DNA from: Cristatella mucedo
Lineage: Eukaryota; Bryozoa; Phylactolaemata; Cristatellidae
Direction: 5' to 3'
Length of the DNA: 64,000 nucleotides
Assembly: GCA_009760855.2 (NCBI GenBank)
Contig: WPIO01000099.1
Location: 441,501 to 505,500 of the forward strand
In this document: in pieces, positions 54,606 to 64,000 of the stretch
How positions within the stretch are numbered: position 1 is the first letter of the stretch
Layout: each line of letters begins with the position of its first letter
Made by a program: the position numbers and the translations under genes
The notes under the pieces: model-generated
What the model saw: the letters and a program-made list of their open reading frames with translations, nothing else
The model's database searches: none
Told to the model about the DNA's origin: nothing

Positions 54606-56590
54606 CCGATGGATGCCAGAGCGGCTTATCGATGTTGAACTGACATCTCCAGCTGTGTTACTAATGCCAACAGGCGTTTCTTCGCTTAGAATGACCGATA
54701 ACTTTACTAAGCACTGACCAACTTTTCTCGTTATAGCGGCTACTAGTTCATTTTCAAAACCACTAGCAGTAAATCCAGCACTTACCAAGACGACATTTTA
54801 AATTGTCGCCTCAAAATTTTTCGCTAATTCTCCGATAAATTGCTAATTGTTAACAGGTTGATATTTGTCCATGCTATTGACTTTTTTGCATGTTAATAAT
54901 ACCTGGCGAGAGTGAATAAATTGCTACACTAACACTGATGCAGCTCAAAAACATCTCGTTTTAGATAACTTTAGATTGTGGAAAACTATCGTTGAAGTAC
55001 CTTACTCGTTCGCCATTTTTTAATTTTAAGGGATTCTTGATTTGTGCACAATGATACAATAGCGTTCGGATAGTGGCTAGCTTTGTTCTGATAACTTTAT
55101 CATTCACTTATATTTACTTATTGGCTTGCTCTCACACGCTATTCGTTTTGGAGTCTCTGATACCAGCTGCGAGCTCATGAGATGAACCTTTCAAGTTGAA
55201 AACTCAAACTACTATAATACAGACTTAGATGCAAGGATCCTCAGGTACATGCCGTCCGAACGATTGGCTAATACATCCGACGAATGAAAGCTTTGAAGCT
55301 TTTTCCTCCTGTTTCTTTTGAAGATTTTCAGCTCCTTTCCTCCTATGCAGCTCCGGTAGTGACTTCTAAAAATTCAGACGTGCTTCCGGAAATCGAGTAC
55401 TATCTTCACACATCTTAAGTTAAGATCTTCCACAAGTTTAGATCGTTCACAAGTTGAGATCGTCTACAAGTTAAGATTTTCCACAAATTGAGATCCTCTG
55501 CAAGTTGACACTTCAGCTTTCCAAGAACTTTTCGTCGGGATTTTTCACATTCAGAGCCCCACCAGTCTAAGAAACGTTTAAAGGATACGATGTTCAAATG
55601 AGATACAATTCGTCAAATTTAATTGGTAGCTTTCTTCTTAATCTCCGAAAAAGCGTACTTCTCAAAGGGCAATGGAATCTCTCCACATATTTGCAGTACC
55701 GTCAAAGTATGTAGAAGTTCACAGATTTTTACAAAGTTATCAGTACGAGTTAGTTTATCGGCAAAGTTACGCAGGAAAAAAGAAAGGGCTTTAAAATCGC
55801 AAGCCACAGCAGCACTGACCTGCCGGGAATCAATAGAATATCCGATACTTCCTATTCCGACTTGGTTGTTAAACCAGGAGCGTTTTGTAAAGATTTTGCA
55901 ATTATTCTTAGCAGATCTGGTGGATGTTGAGAGCTAGCTTTACCTGCTGCTAAAATGACTTATCACAAATTCAGCAGACGCATTATCGGTTCTTTAAAAA
56001 AAACTTCAATTTCCTGTTGACCGGGATAGTAGCATGGAATCGTTGCAATGTTTTTTCCTAAATTTTGATGTATCACTGTTTCCTCTGAAAAAATATTACA
56101 CCCACTTCCAAAACTGCATCTATAGCTTTCTTAATTTTTTCTTTAATCGCCACGACCTTGTCTCTGACAAAAACACAACTGACTTCATCGTCAGGTGAAT
56201 GTACAGGTGACTTGAAAATTGCCATCCAGAGCTGTTGATAGAAGACAAGCAGAACATATGCTGCTTGTGCTGACGACTGAAGCTAGACAAGCATTCCTTC
56301 GTACAGTACACTCCTGTGTAAGGCTGTACAACCACACTAAATTAGACGTGTATCTTCAGTTCGAAACGCTTAAAAATAGTGGCAGCCGAAAATCAAACAG
56401 ACAGTATTAAAGATGTGACTAAGATAAGAAAAAACTTGGACTCCGAATTTAATACTTTATGGCAAATTATTGCAATTAAGACGTTAAACTTTGCTACTGC
56501 TGAGTGCCGATTCTCAAGTAACACAAATGGCCGCAAACTTAGTGAATAAACCTGGCGCTTGTTAACTTGTAAATTATCCACCGCCCACCA
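54606..56590. other. AT-rich region with possible decayed minus-strand coding
   Basis: On the minus strand several short frames follow each other between 56210 and 55400 (for example ACDFKALSFFLRNFADKLTR at 55807 onward) with protein-like composition but broken by stops. Not recognised. Contains the 17-bp array at 55424-55508. Confidence 0.35.
55424..55508. repeat. 17-bp minisatellite, five units
   Basis: Units 55424-55440, 55441-55457, 55458-55474, 55475-55491 and 55492-55508; type 'gatcgttcacaagttga'. Confidence 0.9.
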
Positions 56591-58178
56591 GAGTCCATCG
56601 TCCCTGATGCTGTCGAATTGTGAGTGGCATTGTGATGTTGCTTTACGACCTTGCCTGGCAGATATCGTTTTGAGCTGTCATCTTACGTACTAGTATTAAA
56701 TATTTCATGTCTTGTACATATTATAGCGAGGCTTTGTGACTAAAGTCTCTTCCATGGTTTGTGATGCAGGTCTTCTTGATCTGCATTCAGACCCGACCGG
56801 CAGCCTCGATACCCTCACTGATGCGATGAACATAGCACTCAAGATTTCTCTTGACAAGCATGCTCCCGTTCCCTCTATCCGTGTTCGAAGTCGTGGAGAT
56901 CTCTTTCAATTTACAAACTCCTAAAGATGCACCGGGTTAAGCACAGGCGTGAAAGTCGTTTCAAGAAATCGGGGTCTGATGCAGATCTAGTCAATTTCGA
57001 AGACTTTCTTCGAGTTTACACCCGAAAGCTTAACAAAAAAGGGCATCTTTTTTCATTAGAAAGCTGAATTCCTGCCAGTCGGACACTAAAAAGGTTTATA
57101 AGACAGTAAACCGCATACATGCCAATGCACAAGGGGTCTGACTCCCCAGATATTAAGAACTCGGCTGAAAAGTTTTCAGCATTCTTTACTAAAGCAATTG
57201 TGCACATTCATGCCTCTATTAAGCCCCCTCCGACTAAAGCAATCGCCGTTCCACAACCTGTGACCGTCCTTACGAGGTTCTCCTTGGTTTCTGCATGCGA
57301 TGTGGCTACTCTAATAAGGTCAAGCAAAAAGAGCTCGTCTCCTGAAGACTCTATACCTTCATCTCTGTGGTCTTCACTGGCAGAACCACTTACCCCTGCC
57401 ATGACCAAGATTTTTAATGCTTCTTTGGGAAAAGGGGTCGTCCCCAAGTCCTTCAAATCGGCAATCGTTAGACCCATACTTAAAAAGCCTGGAATCGATG
57501 CAGAGCTCCTTGCAAACTATCGCCCTGTTTCCCTTTATTATTTCGTGTCAAAGATTCTTGAAAAAAGGTTTCTAAGCAGCTGGTTGAACGTATAGACAAG
57601 AATGAAATATCAGAAACATTCAAATCAGGGTTCAAGGGGCAGCCCTCCACTGAAACTGCTCTCCGTAGTAATTAAAATGACAATCTACGTGGCCATGACG
57701 ACTGGAATGTCACAACCCGAGTTCTGCTAGATGTGTCTGCTGCCTTCGACACCATTGATCACGATTTTCTGCTTGAACGATTGAGAAAAAAGATTGATCA
57801 GGTCGACGAAGCACTGGCTTGGCTTAAATCGTACTTGTCTGATCACGTTCAATCCGTTTCATGTGGGGTCAGGTCTCATGCACGAGAAAGGTGACCTGTG
57901 GAGTCCCTCAAGGGTCTGTGCTCGGTCTCTTGCTGGTCTCTATTTATGCACAACCTCCGGGAAAAGTTATTAAGGCCCATGGAATAGGAAATCGTTTCTA
58001 TGCTGTCGATAGTCTGTTGTTTTCGTCATTCAAACTGCCGGAATCTGCTGCGGCAACTGAGACACTGAATGCTCGCTTTGCCGATATTCGATCCTGGATT
58101 TCAGAAACTTTACATCATTTACATCCTTGAAGCGTCTGGGTGGAGATTACGTTCTCTTAAGGCGTTCATCAAATTGAA
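56591..58178 (+). mobile_element. Chimeric LINE A', uninterrupted copy
   Basis: Leader to about 56765, then LINE-A ORF2 sequence starting in the endonuclease C-terminal linker and continuing through the RT core (GVPQGSVLG block at 57897-57930; the YADD motif is degraded to YAVD near 58000). At about 58118 it switches to a diverged LINE-B-type tail ('gaagcgtctgggtggagatt', then 'ttctcttaaggcg'). The endonuclease is absent and the frame is broken (158 and 89 codon pieces), so it is non-autonomous. Confidence 0.82.
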
Positions 58179-58384
58179 GAAATATCACACACAATTTATT
58201 GCATTACATAACATCACGAGAAATGATTAAATGGCAACGGGTCTTGAGAAGTATAATCATTTTAAGGCTGCAAGATTTATTTTGAAATCAAACAATCACA
58301 GCAAACGTAATATTGATATGCTAGCGTTAGCAATTAGTTAAGATCAAGGAATGCTTAACGGAATTTATATTTATATCTTTCTTA

Positions 58385-58500
58385 TTGTAATCGTATAGCG
58401 CCGTAGGAAAACTGTAACTTTATCAAAGCGCTTTGCCCATGCTGCAGGCATCGAGCCAACAATCTTGGCCGTTAAAGACGATCACCATTATTCCTAGTCT
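58385..58500 (-). mobile_element. Degenerate SINE-T copy
   Basis: Minus strand: tRNA-like head with 'gctcgatgcctgcag', then 'aaagcgctttgataaagtta' and 'ggcgctatacg'. Confidence 0.55.
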
Positions 58501-58611
58501 AGACACAGCTTTAGAGTCAATATAAAACTGTATCTTATGAAATGCATTTCAGTGTAGCTCAGTAACTAAGGTCATTAGCCACATGGACTATGTGCGTGTT
58601 ACTTTCAAGTT

Positions 58612-58748
58612 TGGATCAGTGGTTAATGTGCTTGACCTGATGAAGGTGTGGACGAGGTCGTGGGCTCGAGACCCGCGTATAGAGAGAACCATGGCAATAG
58701 AGAATAATTTCTCTAAGGTCACCATACAAACAAAGTTCAATTATTTAT
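58612..58748 (+). mobile_element. Third tRNA-like SINE
   Basis: Box A-like CAGTGGTTAATGTGCTTG and box B-like GGGCTCGAGACCC, then a body unlike SINE-T or SINE-V, ending in an AATTATTTATTA tail. Single copy seen. Confidence 0.5.
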
Positions 58749-58754
58749 TAGCCG

Positions 58755-59290
58755 TTTAGTGCTTTTTTGTATAGCGCATTTCGGTTATAGGTGGCTCCGA
58801 GTTCGCATTCTACAGTCGACAGACTCATTGTCATGCAACCGGGAGAGAGCGGAAATAGAAAAAGAGGAAAGGTCGCCATACTAGCGAATTATATTTACTT
58901 ATTTATTTACGGAGGATAGCTAATAGCGTTGCAGTTTTTTATTTGTATTATATAGTTTGCTGTCATGTTTTCATATCGAGCATTTCAAGTATAGGAGGCC
59001 TTCGGTTGGCATTCGGCAGCCAATAGACCTTATTTAATGGAAAAAAGAGCAGAAATGAACGCTTAGACGGGAGGGCAATAGTAGTAGCGAGTAGGACGGA
59101 AGTAGGAGCACCTGGTGGCAGGAACGGATGCACCACAGTCGGCAGCAGAAGACTGCAGCCTTGTATGAGATTTTTGGAAGGAAAATCCGAGGTCAGTTGA
59201 ACCGCTTCAACAAAACGGACAGTGCGAAAGCTGTGGCGGGAGCCATGGTGCGAGGAATTTTTATGAGTGGGTGGACAGTAAAGCATTCTT
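58755..59290 (-). mobile_element. Decayed LINE-A 3' ends (two pieces)
   Basis: 58755-58870 and 58940-59290 each match the LINE-A 3' UTR on the minus strand ('gtatagcgca', 'ggttggcattcggcagccaa', 'ccacagtcggcagcag'). Confidence 0.7.
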
Positions 59291-59460
59291 ATTAGAGCAG
59301 ACTAGATTGGAGCTGCCCGCCGGGCAGTCGATCCATCAACACTTGCCAACAACGGAATTGTGGGAATGCACTCGCTAGAATCGCTACTGCCGGCTATATA
59401 CTATCGCGCCATGCTCAAGAATGTGTGTAGCGGCATAGAGTGTGGATTTTTTCAAAAATC
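59291..59460. other. Spacer
   Basis: No feature recognised. Confidence 0.4.
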
Positions 59461-59665
59461 TGAAGCTCATACGTATCTCCATCCGTAACTCCAAAAAGTC
59501 ACAACGACTATGTGGGTGTTATGCAGGAGAGTTTGTTATCGCACACTCACAGTCTTAGTGGCTTTCAGTACGCATTTGGTAGCCAACTAATGTCGTCTCA
59601 TGCAACAAAGAGAAAATTTGAAGCCTAGAAGAGTCAGAAGAGCAGTTGAGGTGCTAATCTATGTG
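59461..59665 (-). mobile_element. LINE-A 3' UTR fragment
   Basis: Minus strand from 'cgtatctccatccgtaactc' (adjacent to the tail) to the 3' UTR centre. Confidence 0.8.
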
Positions 59666-61160
59666 CGAAAGATAACAAAGCAGCACTCCTCATTCTCCAC
59701 GAAAAGAGCATCGTAATGGAAATAGCCTAACAATACCCTGCATTTCATGCACCGTGTTTGCCAATGTAATACGGTGGATTATGGAAGAGCTTGAGTTCTC
59801 TGTGGATCAACAATAAAGTTACCATTAATATCAATAATAATTACTATTACAGTTATTTGTATTGATATTAAGGTAGAGTCTATTCCGACGTAAGGCGTCA
59901 CAGTCCTTAAGGCAGGCGCGGCCGAAAGGGTCCCCTTCGATGACCGCACTCGTGCCTGGCCAGCCGCCTTATGCAACTGCTAAGTAGTGAATTCTAAGCC
60001 AATCGCCTGTAACGTCGAAGTAGCGTGTCGCCGTCCTCGGCCTCCCCTTCCCCGAGAGCAGAAGGTGACCAGCGTTGCGGCGTTACAATCGCGCCTCCTG
60101 GACTGCGGCGTCAAAATAACATTACTATGGCTGCTTCGACAGGTAACTTTTAGCAGGCTCGTCTACAGGCTTACACTGGCTCACGCTCTGCACCGCTAGG
60201 AGTTACACACCCGTAGGCCGTTACTCACAGAACGTGACAACAGTTAGTTAGGCCAGCACCTTATCTAACATATTTTGCCGAAGACGAGATGTGGCTCAGT
60301 GGAAGGCAATAATGGAAATTCAGTTTTTTGCTCTCACAAATGCAGCGGCCTCAGCGGCTTTCCCACAAGCACTGCAACGCACGACACCCGGCTGTTATAG
60401 TGTTATAGCTTCGGTGGTTCCGAAACGGAAGAGAACTCTGAGACCCCTAGTGGTTCAGTTATTGCTCTAAGCAGTGATTCACCTTCCACATTTAGTTAGA
60501 ATTCAGTCATATCGAAGCCTAATAAACCTTATTGCACTCATAAAGGGAGCAGCTTTAACAAATATCAATGGTTTTTTGTGCCAACGGGTAAAGATTAGCC
60601 GCAATATTTTCAGGTCAAAAGTCATACTACTTTCTTTCAATAAGTTTGAGACTCACTCTCTGATTCGTATGCCCTAGTTCCTGTAATAGAGACTAATTTC
60701 TCCTAATGTGCTGTGTAAACGAATGGTTTTTTTGTTTACTTGCGTACGCAATTGAGATACACTGTCGAAACAGCATGCAGAGGTATCAGGTGGAAGTGGA
60801 GCACACGGAATGCGAATTGGCAATGCGGATGGCGCATGGAGACGCGCCCATAACGGCAATGGACTTGTCAGCACTTCATCACTATATGGCCTCGATTCAT
60901 ATGGCCGTCCATGTTTCAGTGTAGCTACGTCGGACCACTCTCTGATGAAATTCGTAGAATTTTTAGGATACTCTTTGCGGACCGTATCTCAAATGGTCAA
61001 CCGATCGGAAGTCTGATAAAGAGCACGGATTATAACAGGTACCACCATGAGTGTGATGCACCAAGGAATGGTCTCAGTGAAAGCAAGTAACAACTACCTC
61101 TAAGTCTGTACTACTATAGCACTAAAGGGCAGGTGGTAGCACGGCGGCACAGTGGCAATT
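59666..61160. other. Unannotated intergenic DNA
   Basis: About 1.5 kb without a recognised gene; a possible LINE-B tail remnant at 59785-59865. Confidence 0.4.
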
Positions 61161-61164
61161 GATT

Positions 61165-61640
61165 ATGTAATGTAATTTAATGTATCTCCGTCAGTAACTC
61201 CACAAAGTCATAAAGACCATGTGGGTGTAACGCAGGAGAGTTTTGTATAGCGCACTCACAGCCTAAGCGGCTTTCGGTACGCATTCGGTAGCCCACAGAC
61301 TTCGTCTCACGCAACAAAAAGAAAGTCGGAAGCATAGCAGAGTCAGGAGAGCAGTTGAGGTAGTGAGTAGCATAGAAGTAGCAGTTCAGGACCGCTGAAA
61401 AAGATGTGCCATAGTCGGCAGTAGGGGATTAGTTGTCGTTGCGTAAGAATTGTGTAAGCGAGTTTCACATTCGAGGACCCGCAGAGCTAAAACATCTGTC
61501 ACCAACGGTCTTTAAGGGGAGGACTGAAACAGCTAATTTATTGTCCACGCAGGACCAGAGGGTGCGAACAGGCTGCAACTGATGCAACAGTTCAGCTACG
61601 TAAGAAAGAGCCAAGCCATGGCGGCCTGTGGGTCAATGTA
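61165..61640 (-). mobile_element. LINE-A 3' end with (TAATG)n tail
   Basis: Minus strand: tail at 61165-61183, 3' UTR and last part of the coding region. Confidence 0.88.
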
Positions 61641-61694
61641 AGACAAACGTTCTGTTACAACTTCTGATAACTTGCTTTGGCTTGCCATCGCGTG

Positions 61695-62038
61695 CTATAA
61701 TGATAATAGTCACACACTTGATTAAGCGCCCGCTCAGAACTCAAGCTCTTTCAAGGCGCTTTTAATGTACTCTAAAGGGTACCGCGATTAAATGGTGAGT
61801 GGATATCATACTTGATAGGCAACCAAATAACACGGTTAGGGATGACACGCACAAGGTCAGCATGCAAGTGTGCTTAGTTGCAGCCTGCACAGTGTCAGCA
61901 CGCATAAGCACGTAAAGGGCGAATTAAAGGGACCCACTAAATGGTGTAAATAGGTGCGTTTTTAAGTTCTTTTTAAACATAGACAAGTCAGGGAATGATG
62001 TGATGCGAGTCGGGAGTGAGTTCCAGGCTTTGGGATGC
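61695..62038 (-). mobile_element. LINE-B 3' end
   Basis: Minus strand tail, hairpin and 3' UTR; ends inside the R2 array at 62038. Confidence 0.85.
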
Positions 62039-63660
62039 TATCCGTGTTGAAGTCTCGGACATCAGCAGCGAGCGGTCGCGATGAGCTCTCCAAGCTGAAA
62101 ACGTTAACCACTATAGCAGTAACCTAAATACCTGGAGCCCCGTGTATAGCTGGCCTGAACCGCCATGTCACTTTGGCCAGCTGACGAATGAGATCATCCT
62201 TGGCAGACGCACAATCAACGCGACCAAACAGTATCCTGCACATTTCGCAATGCAGGAACTGACCCGGAAGTTAGTCGGGCGGAAATAGAAACGCGATACC
62301 GCAAGAAGCAGCTGAACGCGACGCCTGACTAGGCCGCGCGAGTTTTTCTGAGGTTATGAGCAGAGTACTATATAATAACAATAATAATAATAATAATGCA
62401 CTTGATAAAGCGCCCTCAGAGAACTTAATCTCTTTCTAGGCGCTTTACATTTGCTGCAAAGGGAAATGTAACTGAATGGTATGTGTGGACGCACGAACTA
62501 TTCTTTGTCGCTCAATTGACTCAGCACTGTGCTATCCAAGGAGCACGATAGTTTTATGTTGACTAGTGGCACCACATCAGAATAAAATTTTGAAATTTAT
62601 CAGTTTCCCAAAACAAAGAAAGGCACCCCAGACACGGGAAAGCACCTCGTCGCCTGCCCCAGAGGCCGTAGTCTTACTGCACGGCCAGTGCCCACGATGT
62701 TGTCCTGCTCCAGCCAGACTCACGCAACTCCCCCAGGCCAACGGGTGAGCAGTGAGTTCTCGCGTTGGGCTCTTCAAGTTGAACTTAACTAACCCAGTAC
62801 CGACCTAACTACCTGGATCCTCAGGTAATTACTGCCCGAACGGTTGGGTAGTACAGCCAGCCGACGAATGAATGAATGCTTGGCAGCAGCACAATTAAAG
62901 CGAGCGAATACAAGTCCCGCACGTATCGCAACGAAGGAACTCACCCGATAGTTTTTAATGCGGAAATGTACAGTCTATACCAGCTGCAGATGCAGTGGAA
63001 CAGCGAGCCTGACCGAGCTGAGCTGAGGCCCCTTAATGCGCTCCGGGAGGGAGGGAGTTGAGGGCATTTCGGGGCGGAGCGATAGAATCATCTGTGCGTC
63101 GCGATTGGCTTAGTGGTGAGCCTGCGTTGAAGCACGCAGCTTTAGTATTGGTTAGTGGCCCCAATACATGAGGCATCTTTGAAATTGATCAGGGCTCTAA
63201 AAACGGGAAAGCACCATAGGCGCAGGACAGCACTGCCCCTGGCCGAAGGCCATCTGCTCAGCTGCTCATTAGGCAGCTCAGTCGGGCGGCAATGGCTAAC
63301 TAAGCTCTATTTAAATGCAACGGGTGAACTGTGGTCGCATGACCGGCTAGCCTTGCTGCGAACTAATTTCTGCCACTTGCCTGCATCGTCCACTTGTCGA
63401 CCGGAGAGCGAGTTTATACCATCCGGGAAGCGGACCGCTTCGTTCTGATAACTTTTTGTTCGCTTGCTCTCGCAGGGTATGCGTTTTGGAGTCTCGGACA
63501 CCAGCTGCGAGCACTCACGATGAGTTTTTCGAGTTGTATACATTAACAGTCGTAGCACCGACCTAAATACCCGGATCCTCTGGTATCTATAGCCCAAACG
63601 ATTGGATAACACAGCCACCCGACGAATGAATGCATCCTTATCAGACGCAAAGTTTGTGCT
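62039..63660. repeat. Unclassified repeat R2, about three tandem units
   Basis: Ordered modules recur: 'gtctcggacaccagctgcga' (near 62050 and 63490), 'cctggatcctcaggta...gacgaatgaatg' (about 62105-62190, 62810-62875, 63575-63635), 'gcacaattaaagcgagcgaa' and following (62205, 62890). Period is roughly 0.6-0.75 kb. Related single pieces occur at 52306-52570 and 55085-55290. No coding evidence. Confidence 0.65.
62371..62482 (-). mobile_element. LINE-B tail inserted in R2
   Basis: Minus-strand (ATT)n, complete hairpin and first bases of 3' UTR; R2 continues on both sides. Confidence 0.88.
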
Positions 63661-64000
63661 AACTTTTTTGTGGCAATACCTATCGGAGGGCTGGTCGCCT
63701 AAAGCTGAGACGAAGCCAGGGGTTAGCAAGGGTTGGCTGCTGTCACCACCCCCCCCCCCGTAGAAGGGAGCCGAGATTGAAAACCTGTCGGTCGGTCGTG
63801 TGGTTACTGGACTCTTGGTGCTTGATCATGCTGCCCGACACGTGGATCTGGCGGGCTCGGTCCACCTCGGACCCTATCCCGGCACTCCAACTCTGGCTCA
63901 AGTGAACCACGGGGCACCCAAGGCACTAATTGCGCAAGCGAAGCCGAAGGCGAAAACACAAGTCTCACAGACATTGAAAAAGAAACTCGCCAGCGCCTAC
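63661..64000. other. Window end; weak repeat similarity
   Basis: Shares blocks with 29325-29575, including a (C)n run. No gene recognised. Confidence 0.4.

Overview
The window is eukaryotic: nuclear DNA of an animal, probably an invertebrate. It has an exon/intron gene with GT..AG splice sites, a CpG-rich promoter, long microsatellites, tRNA-derived SINEs, two families of non-LTR retrotransposon (LINE) and a Ty3/gypsy LTR retrotransposon. The species cannot be named from the sequence. The L2/CR1-like LINEs with (ATT)n tails and the GC-rich low-complexity coding sequence would fit many marine invertebrates or flatworms; that is only an impression.

Only one host gene is convincing. It lies on the minus strand and encodes a major-facilitator protein of the MFSD4/NaGLT1 type (sodium-dependent glucose transporter-like). 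Exon 1 (16843-16311) carries the start codon and the first two membrane helices. Exon 2 (5386-5191) carries the next two and the diagnostic segment around 'ANLQMIRLYEKSVSPFLQ'. The exons join in phase (TG|G) across a 10.9 kb intron full of repeats. Later exons must lie left of position 1. Upstream of exon 1 is a CpG island with a 114-bp (CGG)n tract.

Almost everything else is transposon-derived. LINE-B (L2/CR1-like) has a 3' end that can fold into a stem (AAAGCGCC pairing with GGCGCTTT) followed by (ATT)n. The best copy is at 17935-19580, with a 431-codon RT frame; over twenty fragments exist. LINE-A is a second family with APE endonuclease and RT and an (ACATT)n tail; a nearly full-length copy at 46977-50463 sits inside an older LINE-A-derived element. 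A tRNA-type SINE (SINE-T) carries the LINE-B 3' hairpin, and several LINE-A copies end in a LINE-B tail. The LINE-B tail thus appears to be a shared mobilisation module on three kinds of element. A second SINE (SINE-V) has its own tail.

The Ty3/gypsy element spans 40220-46581: remnant 5' LTR, primer-binding site, Gag with a CCHC knuckle, Pol with protease, RT, RNase H and integrase, and a 3' LTR. It is a single-copy remnant with a truncated 5' LTR, two in-frame stops between Gag and Pol, and a histidine in the RT catalytic motif (YIHD).

Layout: 1-2.4 kb chimeric LINE A/B; 2.7-5.4 kb GC-rich DNA, a 78-bp minisatellite and MFSD4 exon 2; 5.4-16.3 kb intron 1; 16.3-17.8 kb exon 1 and CpG island; 17.9-30 kb LINE-B, SINEs and unclassified repeats; 30.5-35.3 kb a composite bounded by inverted repeats; 35.5-39.1 kb LINE-A and LINE-B on the minus strand; 39.5-39.9 kb a degenerate 18-bp array; 40.2-46.6 kb gypsy; 46.6-52.3 kb nested LINEs; 52.3-58.2 kb AT-rich DNA and a chimeric LINE; 58.2-64 kb degraded LINE-A ends, LINE-B fragments and a tandem unclassified repeat.
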